Shown: piece by piece, positions 44,323-52,797 of the stretch
Layout of the letters: the number at the start of each line of letters is the position of its first letter
How positions within the stretch are numbered: position 1 is the stretch's first letter
Source: UBA11090 sp035560555
GTDB taxonomy: Bacteria > Spirochaetota > Spirochaetia > Treponematales > Rectinemataceae
DNA length: 64,000 nucleotides
NCBI GenBank assembly: GCA_035560555.1
Contig: DATMZF010000024.1
Location: 66,195 to 130,194, forward strand
Direction of reading: 5' to 3'
Translations under genes and position numbers: made by a program
Notes under the pieces: generated by a model
Told to the model about the DNA's origin: nothing
The model's database searches: none
Seen by the model: only the letters and a program-made list of their open reading frames with translations

Positions 44323-45086
44323 TCGCTCTCTCCCATGCAGGAATCCGCCGCCGCGCTTCTGGATTCCTCCATCCCGCCGCGCCCCTCCGTCTTCCCCGCC
44401 ACCAGCCGCTCGACGATGGCGTTTATATGGATGCGCGTCGTATCCAGTACCGCCACGCCGAAATCTCCCGCCCCGAGCATGAGGGGAAGCTCCGTGCAGC
44501 CGAGTACGATGCCATCGGCGCCACTCTCGCGGATGAGCCTTTCGCAAAGCGCCACAAGCTCTCTTTTCTTCTCAGGCCTCACGATTCCTTCCTCGAGTTC
44601 AGGGAAAATGATCCCGTGCACCAGTATCCGCCCTTCCTCGCTGGGCACGAAGGAGCTGATGCCTCGCTCCACGAAAGCGTCCTGGTAAAAATGCTTCGAC
44701 ATCGTGGAAGCGGTGCCTATCAACAGCAGATTCTTCAGACCTAGAAAGGCCGCCCGCGCGCGTGTCGCTTCCACGATGCTTATGAGCGGAATCACCGAAC
44801 GCTCCCTGACTCTGTCGAAAACAAAATGCGGCGTATTCGACGCGATGACCGCGAAATCGGCGCCCGCGCGCGAGAGCCGATCGATCGAGGCAAGCAGGAA
44901 ATCGATCAGGCCAGCGGAATCGCCGCCGTCGATAAAGGAGAGCATCTCGGTCATATTCACGCTGTCGATGACAATTTTCGGATAATCGCGCGCGCCGGTC
45001 GCCATCCTGTAACCAGCGATGATTTCCCTGTAGTAATCGAGCGTCGAAGCGGGCCCAATGCCTCCCACGATGCCAACTTTCTGCAT
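44319..45086 (-). CDS. Aspartate/glutamate racemase family protein (YgeA-like)
   Basis: A 255-residue cofactor-independent racemase fold: KVGIVGGIGPASTLDYY at the start and GCTELPLM with C197 as one catalytic residue. The other position, usually Cys (or Thr in E. coli YgeA-type enzymes), is Ser here (IASNTPH, S83), so the active site is asymmetric and activity could be one-directional or altered. The C-terminal 20 residues are a Gly/Ser-rich tail. GGAG precedes the ATG. Confidence 0.82.
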   Translation of the reverse strand: MQKVGIVGGIGPASTLDYYREIIAGYRMATGARDYPKIVIDSVNMTEMLSFIDGGDSAGLIDFLLASIDRLSRAGADFAVIASNTPHFVFDRVRERSVIPLISIVEATRARAAFLGLKNLLLIGTASTMSKHFYQDAFVERGISSFVPSEEGRILVHGIIFPELEEGIVRPEKKRELVALCERLIRESGADGIVLGCTELPLMLGAGDFGVAVLDTTRIHINAIVERLVAGKTEGRGGMEESRSAAADSCMGESD

Positions 45087-45102
45087 TTCATGCTCCTTTG
45101 CC

Positions 45103-45157
45103 GCGGCGGCGCGCTCCGGCTCCCCGCCTCATATGCGTACGCTTTCGGCGCCGCCGC
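45103..45157 (-). repeat. GC-rich hairpin between the EamA and racemase genes
   Basis: GCGGCGGCGC (45103-45112) pairs with GCGCCGCCGC (45148-45157) around a 35-nt loop in the 76-bp intergenic gap. No T-run follows, so this is a possible processing or stabilising stem. Confidence 0.4.
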
Positions 45158-45162
45158 TCTCT

Positions 45163-46059
45163 TCACGTCGCGCGCAAGCGCTGCGCGAGCAGGCTCCCGG
45201 CCACTATCAGCGCCATGCCGATCGCCTGATTCATCGTCATTCGCTCGCCGAGGAACAGAATTCCCATGAGGAGTCCGCAGGGAACTTCGCAGTAGGAGAG
45301 CGCGCTGTACTGAAAGAGCGGCAACCGCTTCATGCCCACGAAGAAAAGCCCGAAGCCAACCAGGCCCACCAGGACGCCGTACACGACCCCCAGTCCCAAA
45401 TGGCTCAGTGGCGCGCGGGGAATTTCCGCGATCAGAAAGGGAAGATAGATAAACGCGCCCACAGCGTTCTGGAAATACAGGGTATCGGCCTCGCTTATCA
45501 CGCTGAGCGCCTGCTTGAAGATTATTGCGGTGACGGCGAAAATGAGCGCCGAGGCGATCATGCAGAGGCTGCCCACGAGGTCGGTCCCGACCAGGGAAAA
45601 ATCCTTGTGGAGATTCATCACCACCACGCCGCCCATGGCGAGAAGAAGGATCCCCAGCTTGGCCGCGCCGAGGGGTCGTCTGAGCCTCACACTATCGATG
45701 ACGAGAGCGAACACCGGCCAAAGATAGAGGAGAACTACGGCGTTTCCAATGGCGGTAAGTTTATAGGCGAACATGAAGAGCAGCATCCTTCCGGCGTTCA
45801 GGGCGCTCGCGAGGAATAGCCTCCTCCGCATCCCCGGTTTTCCCAGGAGAAGGCCGTGCCTGGCCACCGCGGGAAGCACAAGAAGGAAAGGAACCGTCAT
45901 GCGCAGGGAACTCATGGCCAGGCTTGAAAAGGCCAAGCCCTTTATGTAGAGGCCGCTTGAGCCTCCCAGCAGCGCCCCTGTCAACACGGCCAAGATCGGC
46001 AGCGCGCGGGCGGCGGCCGTTCCCTTTACGTTCGGGGCGTTCGAAGCATTCGAAGACAT
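45163..46059 (-). CDS. EamA/DMT-superfamily transporter
   Basis: A 298-residue, ten-helix drug/metabolite transporter made of two EamA repeats (LPILAVLTGALLGGSSGLYIKGLAF and GLVGFGLFFVGMKRL...GERMTMNQAIGMALIV). It is probably an exporter of amino acids or metabolites; the substrate is unknown. The ATG at 46059 has AAGGAG 6 nt upstream. The same frame stays open 103 codons further, but that stretch is low quality and overlaps the divergent gene. Confidence 0.82.
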   Translation of the reverse strand: MSSNASNAPNVKGTAAARALPILAVLTGALLGGSSGLYIKGLAFSSLAMSSLRMTVPFLLVLPAVARHGLLLGKPGMRRRLFLASALNAGRMLLFMFAYKLTAIGNAVVLLYLWPVFALVIDSVRLRRPLGAAKLGILLLAMGGVVVMNLHKDFSLVGTDLVGSLCMIASALIFAVTAIIFKQALSVISEADTLYFQNAVGAFIYLPFLIAEIPRAPLSHLGLGVVYGVLVGLVGFGLFFVGMKRLPLFQYSALSYCEVPCGLLMGILFLGERMTMNQAIGMALIVAGSLLAQRLRAT

Positions 46060-46230
46060 CAAAACTCCTTTTCCAGAAGGAAAAAAGGACTGTACCGGCG
46101 CCGATTTTTCCCCGGGCATCCATGAACCCCTGAACCCATGTATCCATGGATTCAGGTCGAATCCTATTCCCATAATGCGCTCACCGCAAGAATCGGGTGG
46201 AAAAAATTCACGTTCCCTCGTATTGTTCTT

Positions 46231-46253
46231 CGTGGAGCTTCTGAAGCTCCACG
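46231..46253. promoter_or_regulatory. Perfect 23-bp palindrome before the Ada-like gene
   Basis: CGTGGAGCTTC (46231-46241), one central T, then GAAGCTCCACG (46243-46253), ending 13 nt before the ATG. It is a candidate operator for self-regulation by the AraC domain, or a hairpin covering the ribosome site region. The rest of the 207-bp divergent gap shows no clear sigma-70 promoter. Confidence 0.5.
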
Positions 46254-46266
46254 CGAGGTTGAAGCC

Positions 46267-47154
46267 ATGGATGAAAACAGCTCGGATTACGCGCGCGTCG
46301 AGGCGGCTATCCGCTTTATCGAAAAGAACGCCGTCGGACAACCTTCCCTGGATGAAGTCGCCTGCCACATTGGCCTAAGCCCCTTCCATTTCCAGAGGCT
46401 CTTTACGCGATGGGCGGGCGTAAGCCCCAAACGCTTCCTGCAATACCTCACGGTGGAAAGCGCTAAAAAGCTCCTGGACGAATCTGCCACCATCCTGGAC
46501 GCGACCTTCGAAGTGGGCTTGAGCAGTCCTTCCCGCCTCCATGATCTCTTCGTCAACGCCGAGGCGGTCACGCCCGGCGAATTCAAAAGCGCCGGGGAAG
46601 GCATGGAGATCCGCTGGGCCATACAGGCCAGTCTCTTCGGTGACTGCCTCGTCGCGACGAGCCCCCGCGGAGTCTGCGCCCTCGAATTCCTCGATGCCGC
46701 CAGTTCCGGGCTTGGGAGCGCGGAAACCGACCGGCGGGAAGCCGATCCCCGCCTTGTCGCTCTCGCCGCTCTCCAGCGGCGTTGGCGCGGCGCCGTTTTA
46801 ATCGAGGATCCCGCCACAGGCCGACGAGCCTTGGACCACCTGTTTTCGGCCGCGGGACATCGCGACGCCGATGTCCTGCGGCTTCACCTCAAGGGCAGCA
46901 ATTTCCAGCTCAAAGTGTGGCGCGCCCTCCTGGCCATCCCCGAAGGTCGTCTCGTCTCCTACGGCAAGCTCGCCGAGATGATCGGCTCGCCGGGCTCGGC
47001 CCGCGCCGTGGGGACAGCTCTCGGCCAGAATCCCATAGGCCTCATCATTCCCTGTCACCGGGTCCTGCGATCCTCGGGGGAAATCGGCGGCTATAAATGG
47101 GGCATCGAGCGCAAGAAAGCCCTCATCGCCTACGAAGCCTCAACCCGCTTATAG
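46267..47154 (+). CDS. Ada-like AraC regulator fused to O6-alkylguanine-DNA alkyltransferase
   Basis: A 295-residue bifunctional protein. Residues 5-105 are an AraC helix-turn-helix domain (LDEVACHIGLSPFHFQRLFTRWAGVSPKRFLQYL). Residues 115-295 are an alkyltransferase with acceptor C263 (IPCHRV) and the DNA-binding helix (GSARAVGTALGQNP). It lacks the N-terminal zinc methylphosphotriester domain of E. coli Ada, so methylation of C263 or another signal would have to act. I start at the ATG at 46267, with GAGG 8 nt upstream. Confidence 0.9.
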   Translation: MDENSSDYARVEAAIRFIEKNAVGQPSLDEVACHIGLSPFHFQRLFTRWAGVSPKRFLQYLTVESAKKLLDESATILDATFEVGLSSPSRLHDLFVNAEAVTPGEFKSAGEGMEIRWAIQASLFGDCLVATSPRGVCALEFLDAASSGLGSAETDRREADPRLVALAALQRRWRGAVLIEDPATGRRALDHLFSAAGHRDADVLRLHLKGSNFQLKVWRALLAIPEGRLVSYGKLAEMIGSPGSARAVGTALGQNPIGLIIPCHRVLRSSGEIGGYKWGIERKKALIAYEASTRL

Positions 47155-47204
47155 CCCTTCGGCTCCCACGAGGCCTAGAAACCTCCATTGGGCGATATGG
47201 TCTT

Positions 47205-47957
47205 TCAGCAGCCCGCCACGATCAAAAACCTGTGCCGGATAAAATCGATGTAGCCCTCTTCCTCGATGACGCCCGCGACGCGCAGTATCTCGTCGCGGTA
47301 CTTCTCCAGGCTGAAGTCGGGAACCATCCACGGCACGCACTTCAAATAATAGACGAGGGCGCCCACGTCGAAAAAGCGCGACACGCCCACGCATTCCTTG
47401 CGTCGAATGATGGAGAAGCCGGCGCGCTCCAGCCTCGCCATCGCCGAACCGAGGCTCCACGACGCGTACTCGCTCGGCGGCGCGCCCATCCACAGCAGAA
47501 GATCGGCATCGTTGAGCCCTCCCACCTGTTGGGTGATGAAGTAGCCGCCCGGGACGAGAACGCGCTCCACCTCGGTCTCTCTGTATGATTCATGTCGGTC
47601 GATGACTACATCGAAGAAACCGTCAATGAAAGGTATCTTATCCTCCTCGATAGACCTCACTTCTATCCCTCGGTGGGCGAGACGCGCGCGGGCGATCGGC
47701 AGATTGAGCGCATAGCCCTCAGTGGCAAAAGTCTTCGCCGGCAGACAGTCCAGACTGTCCAGGAATTCCCCTCCTCCAGTGCCCAAGTCCAACAGCGTCG
47801 AGGCGCTCTTCAGGTAGGGAGCTATCTCGTTCCGATAATTCCAGGTCAGGGGAGTCGATACATTCCGCTCGCTCTCCTCGATATGCGAGAAGTCCCAGCC
47901 AGAAAAGTCAACCTTGTACTCCTTCTCGAGCGATTCAAAAAGTTCGGTTTCGTTCAC
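47205..47957 (-). CDS. Class I SAM-dependent methyltransferase
   Basis: A 250-residue Rossmann methyltransferase with motif I LLDLGTGGGEFLDSL, GIEVRSIEEDKIPFIDGFFDVVIDRHESY and a C-terminal lid rich in aromatic residues (FFDVGALVYYLKCVPWMVPDF). It resembles members annotated as SAM-dependent methyltransferase of unknown substrate. GGGAGGTAAG lies upstream of the ATG. It is convergent with the Ada-like gene, with 50 bp between the stops. Confidence 0.82.
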   Translation of the reverse strand: MNETELFESLEKEYKVDFSGWDFSHIEESERNVSTPLTWNYRNEIAPYLKSASTLLDLGTGGGEFLDSLDCLPAKTFATEGYALNLPIARARLAHRGIEVRSIEEDKIPFIDGFFDVVIDRHESYRETEVERVLVPGGYFITQQVGGLNDADLLLWMGAPPSEYASWSLGSAMARLERAGFSIIRRKECVGVSRFFDVGALVYYLKCVPWMVPDFSLEKYRDEILRVAGVIEEEGYIDFIRHRFLIVAGC

Positions 47958-48071
47958 GTCGCTTACCTCCCTTCGACCAGCCTCGCGGCCCGAAGATCGA
48001 AAAAAAACCCAAAGCGCCGCCGCCAGAGGGGCTCACCGATAATGAAAAATCCCGTATTGCCCTTCACCCAT

Positions 48072-48319
48072 AGTATAAGCTCCCGCTACGGCCCCATCCA
48101 TTCAAAGAATGGTCAAAATATCCTTGAGGCTGGAAATCGCAACAGGTCGGCGACAGCTATGCCGGCATTCATGAAGACAATTTCGTACTTGTTCACAACG
48201 ACTCCCCCGCCAGGGCCACATTCTACGCGATAAGATCCTTGGCGCAAGCCCCGCCTATAGGTGTTGTTTCAGGACCGCATCGATCGTTTTTATTTGACTT
48301 ACAAATTGGAGCGTTCTAG
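48072..48319 (+). pseudogene. Possible gene remnant with one frameshift
   Basis: The 424-bp gap 47958-48381 has no intact gene. Two short open stretches in different frames have protein-like composition: residues ending YGPIHSKNGQNILEAGNR (from 48072), then, after a shift near 48145, GDSYAGIHEDNFVLVHNDSP and on to a stop at 48317-48319. Together they look like a degraded coding region, but I cannot name the family. It may be chance. Confidence 0.25.
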
Positions 48320-48322
48320 TAT
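48294..48322 (+). promoter_or_regulatory. Promoter of the secreted M20 peptidase gene
   Basis: -35 TTGACT (48294-48299), 17-bp spacer and -10 TAGTAT (48317-48322). Transcription would start near 48329, leaving a leader of about 53 nt. Confidence 0.7.
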
Positions 48323-48381
48323 GGAATTCACGGTGGTCTGTATTGATCACGAAACATGCTTCTGGACGGGAGTGTTGGAGA

Positions 48382-49629
48382 ATGAGCTTTAAACGAACTT
48401 TCCTAGTCTTGATTGGATTGGTAAGTCTTTTGGTTTACCCGGTCTTCGCCGCGGGCAAGCCAGGAATCGATGTCACCATCGCCGCTATCGAGCCGCAGAT
48501 AGTTTCCATCGCCGACTTCATCCATGAAAACCCCGAATCGGGCAACAAGGAATTCAAAGCGGTGGCCCTGCTTACGAAAACCCTGGCCGAAAACGGCTTC
48601 GTCATCGAAATGCCGGTAGCCGGCCTCGAGACGGCTTTCATCGCCACCTACAAGAACGCTGGCGGCGGCCCCGCCATATCCTTCATGGCCGAATACGACG
48701 CCCTCGACGGCCTCGGCCACGGCTGCGGCCACAACCTCATCGCGGCATCCTGCGCGGGCGCCGCGATCGCGCTCTCCAAAAACCTGGGCGACACACCCGC
48801 CACGGTCATCGTCTTCGGCTGCCCAGCCGAGGAAACCACCAGCGGCAAGATCGCCATGGCCAACGCGGGGCTCTTCGAGAGGGCTGACGTCGGCCTCCAG
48901 ATGCACCCCGGTTCCAATACGGCAAACGTAGGCGCTTATACCCTGGCGCTCAACCTCGTCGACTTCACCTTCGACGGCAAGGCGAGCCATGCGGCCACCA
49001 GTCCCGAACTCGGCCGAAGCGCCCTGGACGGCGTCATGATGCTGTTCAACGGCGTCGAGTATCTCCGCGAACACGTCAGGCAGGACATCCGCATGCACGG
49101 CATCGTGACCAACGGCGGCCAGGCGGCCAACATCGTTCCCGAAAAAGCCGCCGCCCGCTTCTATGTACGCGGCCTGCAGCGACCCTACCTCGACAGCGTC
49201 GTCGAGAGAGTCTACGCGGTCGCCAAGGGCGCCGCGATGGCGACAGGAACCACCGTAACGATCTCCCCGATCAAACAGTACGACAACGTGGTAAACGTCT
49301 CCTCATTCATGGACCTCCTCCAGAATGAGAGCAAGGCCGCGGGCTACGCCGAAATGCCAAAACCCGATTTCAACGGCAGCGCGGGCGGCTCGACCGATTT
49401 CGGGACCGCTTCTTCGCGCATCCCCTGTGTCATGTTCTCGCTCCCCGTCTCCACAGAGCCGACAGCCGGACATTCAAGGGATATGGTCGCGGCGACCTTC
49501 TCCCCAGTAGGCAGGGAATCGGCCGTCAAGGCCGCGGACATCATGGCCAAGGCCGGCTACGAACTCATCGTCAATCCCGCGCTTCTCGCCAAGATCAAGG
49601 CCGAATGGAAAATAGCCGCCGGCAAGTGA
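48382..49629 (+). CDS. Exported M20-family metallopeptidase/amidohydrolase
   Basis: A 415-residue zinc amidohydrolase. The N-terminus MSFKRTFLVLIGLVSLLVYPVFAAG is a signal peptide, unusual for this mostly cytosolic family. Catalytic landmarks are MAEYDALDGLGHGCGHN, GCPAEETTSGK, the dimerisation domain (FDGKASHAATSPELGRSALDG) and the C-terminal GGSTDFG. It resembles aminobenzoyl-glutamate or N-acyl-amino-acid hydrolases. The ATG at 48382 follows GGGAGTGTTGGAG. It stands alone with its own promoter. Confidence 0.85.
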   Translation: MSFKRTFLVLIGLVSLLVYPVFAAGKPGIDVTIAAIEPQIVSIADFIHENPESGNKEFKAVALLTKTLAENGFVIEMPVAGLETAFIATYKNAGGGPAISFMAEYDALDGLGHGCGHNLIAASCAGAAIALSKNLGDTPATVIVFGCPAEETTSGKIAMANAGLFERADVGLQMHPGSNTANVGAYTLALNLVDFTFDGKASHAATSPELGRSALDGVMMLFNGVEYLREHVRQDIRMHGIVTNGGQAANIVPEKAAARFYVRGLQRPYLDSVVERVYAVAKGAAMATGTTVTISPIKQYDNVVNVSSFMDLLQNESKAAGYAEMPKPDFNGSAGGSTDFGTASSRIPCVMFSLPVSTEPTAGHSRDMVAATFSPVGRESAVKAADIMAKAGYELIVNPALLAKIKAEWKIAAGK

Positions 49630-49677
49630 CCCCGGGATTATGAAAAGTCTTTCCAAAAGAGAGACTCGGTAAAAGAA

Positions 49678-49710
49678 AAGGGCCAGCCCGGCATTGTCGG
49701 GCTGGCCCTT
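49678..49710 (-). terminator. Terminator of the iron-type ABC operon (maybe bidirectional)
   Basis: AAGGGCCAGCCCG (49678-49690) pairs perfectly with CGGGCTGGCCCTT (49698-49710) with a 7-nt loop. On the minus strand TTTCTTTT follows. On the plus strand the tail CCATTAT is weaker, but the stem probably also stops the M20 transcript. Confidence 0.8.
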
Positions 49711-49792
49711 CCATTATCGCCATGTTTGCTAACAGCGGCGTTATTCGAGGCGTCGTCGGGAGCCAAGCCTCGAACTCGGCTCCGTTTCAGAC

Positions 49793-51529
49793 CTACATCT
49801 TCAGTCCCGAGGACAGATTCGCGTCCTTCGATTTGTTCGTCATATAGACGATGGCGAAGACGACGAGGAGCAGCATGACCGACAAAGCGCTGGCCTCGCC
49901 GAGCTTGCCGTCGGCCACCGCGCCGTAGATCTGTATGGGCACCGTTCTCGTCCTCGCCCCGTACAGGAGGATCGTCGTGCTCAACTCCTGCAGCAGCGTC
50001 GAGAACGTGAGAATCGACCCCGAGATGATGCCGGGAAGAATGAGAGGAACGCTCACCCGGCGGAAAGTATAGATCCAATGCGCGCCGGCTATCGTGGAAG
50101 CCTCCTCGAGCGAGGGATTGAGCTGAGTCAGGCTGGCCGCCACGGAGCGGTAGACGTAGGGCGTCCGTCGCACCATGTAGGCGATGATGATGATGGTGTA
50201 GGTCCCGCCGAGCGGTATGACGCTTTTGCCGCTGAACGCCGAAAGCAGGGCCACCGAGACGACCGTCCCCGGCAGGATGAAAGGCGCCATGACGGCCATG
50301 TCCAGGATGCCCGCTCCCATCGGTTTGCGCCTTTCGGTGATGTAGGCGACGATGCTTCCCAGGATCGCCGTCAGCAAGGTCGCGACGATGGAAAGATACA
50401 GCGAGTTCAGCAGCTCCTTCGGCGAATTTTTCGGGATTCTGCTGTAGTTGGCGAGCGTGATGCCCTCGGGGAGGAGCCCCTGCCATTTTTCGAAGAAGGA
50501 CATGATGATGATGACGATCTGCGGCGCCAGGGACACCAGAAGGACGATGAAGCAGTAAAGGGCCGCGAGCGCGCGCACCAGGGGATGCTCATTCTGCTTG
50601 ATATCCACGCGCGAGGCGGAAATAGTCTCGTACTCATGACGGCTCACCACATATTTCTGGAACCAAAGCACGAGACCCGTGATGAGGACGTTCACTACCG
50701 CGATCGACGACGCGCCGTTGAGGTCCCAAAAACCGTTCACCCTGAAATAGATGAGCGTCGGCAGGACATACTGGTCGCCGCCGATGATGGCCGGTATCCC
50801 GAAATTGCCGATGGACCTGATGAAGACAAGAAGGGCGGCGGCCCCAATGCTGGGCAGCACGAGGGGAAAGGTGATTGTCCTCAGGATGCGCCAGCGGCTC
50901 GCCCCCATCAGCATTCCCGCGTCCTCCAGGAGAGCGTTGGCCGAGGAAAAGGCGCCGTGGCTGAGAAGGAACACGAAAGGATAGTAGGTCAATGTCATGC
51001 AGAAAATCATGCCGAACATGCCGTAGATAGGCGGCATTTCGATGCCCAGCGGCGAGAGCAGGATGTTGATGTAATGTCTCACGAATCCCTGTCTTCCCAG
51101 GAGGATGATCCAGCTGAAGGCGCCGATGAACGAAGGCATTATCACCGGAAGAATGCCCAGGGAGAGCATGAGACGCTTGCCGGGGATCTTGACCCTAGCC
51201 ACGAAATACCCCATCGGCACGCCGACGAGCAGCGAGAGCGCCGTCACCGATATGCCCACGATGAACGAGTTGCGCAGACTTTTCTGGTAGAGGGCGCTGG
51301 TGAGGAATTTCTCGAAACCGGAAAAGCCCAAGGCGCTCAGGTTGAACTTGTTGCCCGAGCGCATGAAGGCGCGCAGCAAGGTGGTCACGAGAGGCCAGAA
51401 GAGAAAGACGCAGAGGAAGGCCATGGGGATGAGGAAGACCAGGTAGGGCGTCAGGTCCTTCTGAAGAAATTTCTTCAGCCCCTTCGCCTCGCCTAGGGAT
51501 ATCGCTGTATCCAGTTTTTGCCCTTTCAT
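49793..51529 (-). CDS. fbpB: Iron(III)-type ABC transporter permease (FbpB/SfuB, two-domain)
   Basis: A 578-residue permease of two fused six-helix units with a permease loop in each half (LLEDAGMLMGASRWRILRTITFPLVLPS and SLEEASTIAGAHWIYTFRRVSVPLILPG). This fused form is typical of ferric-iron and related (phosphonate, thiamine) importers. Its start overlaps the ATPase gene stop by 4 bp. The same-locus binding protein is 1.1 kb upstream in the operon. Confidence 0.88.
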   Translation of the reverse strand: MKGQKLDTAISLGEAKGLKKFLQKDLTPYLVFLIPMAFLCVFLFWPLVTTLLRAFMRSGNKFNLSALGFSGFEKFLTSALYQKSLRNSFIVGISVTALSLLVGVPMGYFVARVKIPGKRLMLSLGILPVIMPSFIGAFSWIILLGRQGFVRHYINILLSPLGIEMPPIYGMFGMIFCMTLTYYPFVFLLSHGAFSSANALLEDAGMLMGASRWRILRTITFPLVLPSIGAAALLVFIRSIGNFGIPAIIGGDQYVLPTLIYFRVNGFWDLNGASSIAVVNVLITGLVLWFQKYVVSRHEYETISASRVDIKQNEHPLVRALAALYCFIVLLVSLAPQIVIIIMSFFEKWQGLLPEGITLANYSRIPKNSPKELLNSLYLSIVATLLTAILGSIVAYITERRKPMGAGILDMAVMAPFILPGTVVSVALLSAFSGKSVIPLGGTYTIIIIAYMVRRTPYVYRSVAASLTQLNPSLEEASTIAGAHWIYTFRRVSVPLILPGIISGSILTFSTLLQELSTTILLYGARTRTVPIQIYGAVADGKLGEASALSVMLLLVVFAIVYMTNKSKDANLSSGLKM

Positions 51530-52656
51530 TCGCTCTTTCCTTCCTCAGGGAGGTAGAGCGAAGCCAACCCATCCTTGATGGTCACGAAAACATGGTCGCC
51601 CTCGGCGATCCCCTGCACCAGGCCGGGCATATCCACCTCGAAGGACTGCGCCGAGATCGCGCCGTCGACACTCACCTCATAGCGGACAAACTGACCCAGG
51701 TGCTGGATAATGTTCACCTTGCCGTCGACGGCGCCTTCACTCCTTGCCTTGTTTATGGACAATTGCTCGGGCCGCGCCCCCAGAAGGACCGAAGCGCCTA
51801 TGGCGACAGCGGCGGGCAAATGGTTGCGGGGCTCGGAAATCTCGATCTCGCCGCCGCCGCATACAAGCCTCGCCCTCGCGGCGCCCCCTTCCCGCGCGGT
51901 CAAGCTGGCGTTGAGGAAGTTCATCTTGCCGATGAAATTCGCCACGAAGGCGCTGTTTGGCCTGTTGTAGAGCTCGTCGGACGTGCCGATCTGTTCGACG
52001 ATGCCCTTGCGCATGACCGCAAGCCTGTCCCCGACGGCCATCGCCTCTTCCTGGTCGTGCGTCACGAAAATCGTGGTGATGTGCGTGGCTTTCTGGATGC
52101 GCCGAATCTCGGCGCGCATGTAGCGGCGGAGCTTTGCGTCCAGATTGGCGAGCGGCTCGTCCAGGAGGAGGAGGTCCGGATCGTAGACGAGGGCGCGGGC
52201 GATCGCCACGCGCTGCTGCTGTCCGCCCGAGAGGCCGGAAGGGCTCGGATTCCTTTTCAGCTCGTCCATCAGTCCCACGAGTTCCATCACCTCGGTCACC
52301 TTCCGCTTCACTTCGGCTTCGGGCGTCTTGCGGACGCGCAGGCCGTAGGCGACGTTCTCGAAAATATTCATGTGCGGATAGAGCGCGAAACTTTGGAACA
52401 CCATGCCGATATTCCGCCTGAAGGGCGGTATCGTGGTCATGTCCTTCCCGCCGTAAAAAATGTGCCCGCTTGAGATCGACTCGAGCCCGGCGGTGCTCCT
52501 GAGCAAGGTCGTCTTTCCGCAGCCGGAAGGCCCGAGAAGGCAGAACAGTTCGCCCGGCTGGATCGTGAAGGAAACCTCGCGCAGCGCCTTGACGGGATTC
52601 TTCCCCTTCGCGCCAAAAATCTTGGTGACATCGCGGTAATTAAGGTCGAGACTCAT
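51526..52656 (-). CDS. fbpC: ABC transporter ATPase with TOBE domain (FbpC/PotA type)
   Basis: A 376-residue ATPase with Walker A GPSGCGKTTLLRS, signature LSGGQQQRVAIARAL, Walker B LLLDEPLANLDAKLR and H-loop FVTHDQEEAMAVGD, then a C-terminal TOBE region (about 285-370). It energises the fused permease. It is separated from the binding-protein gene by 141 bp that hold an inverted repeat. Confidence 0.9.
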   Translation of the reverse strand: MSLDLNYRDVTKIFGAKGKNPVKALREVSFTIQPGELFCLLGPSGCGKTTLLRSTAGLESISSGHIFYGGKDMTTIPPFRRNIGMVFQSFALYPHMNIFENVAYGLRVRKTPEAEVKRKVTEVMELVGLMDELKRNPSPSGLSGGQQQRVAIARALVYDPDLLLLDEPLANLDAKLRRYMRAEIRRIQKATHITTIFVTHDQEEAMAVGDRLAVMRKGIVEQIGTSDELYNRPNSAFVANFIGKMNFLNASLTAREGGAARARLVCGGGEIEISEPRNHLPAAVAIGASVLLGARPEQLSINKARSEGAVDGKVNIIQHLGQFVRYEVSVDGAISAQSFEVDMPGLVQGIAEGDHVFVTIKDGLASLYLPEEGKSE

Positions 52657-52735
52657 ACATTTCCTCTTGGGAGTGGTGTCGTGTAAACAGGTAATGGGAT
52701 TTTACGATATGCTGGCGTTTTTTCCCCAGTCAGAA

Positions 52736-52770
52736 GAATCCATGCCGCCCGAGCGGGACGACATGGATTC
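52736..52770 (-). repeat. Intercistronic hairpin between the binding-protein and ATPase genes
   Basis: GAATCCATG (52736-52744) pairs with CATGGATTC (52762-52770), with a further CCC/GGG pair inside. On the minus strand no T-run follows directly. The position matches the hairpins in the two other ABC operons of the window. Confidence 0.55.
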
Positions 52771-52797
52771 CCCTTATTCGGAGCGATTTCGGACCGT

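Noticed and set aside
46060..46368. A 103-codon extension of the EamA transporter
   Set aside because: It crosses the palindrome and the divergent Ada-like start. The ATG at 46059 has a good ribosome site and gives the normal family length.
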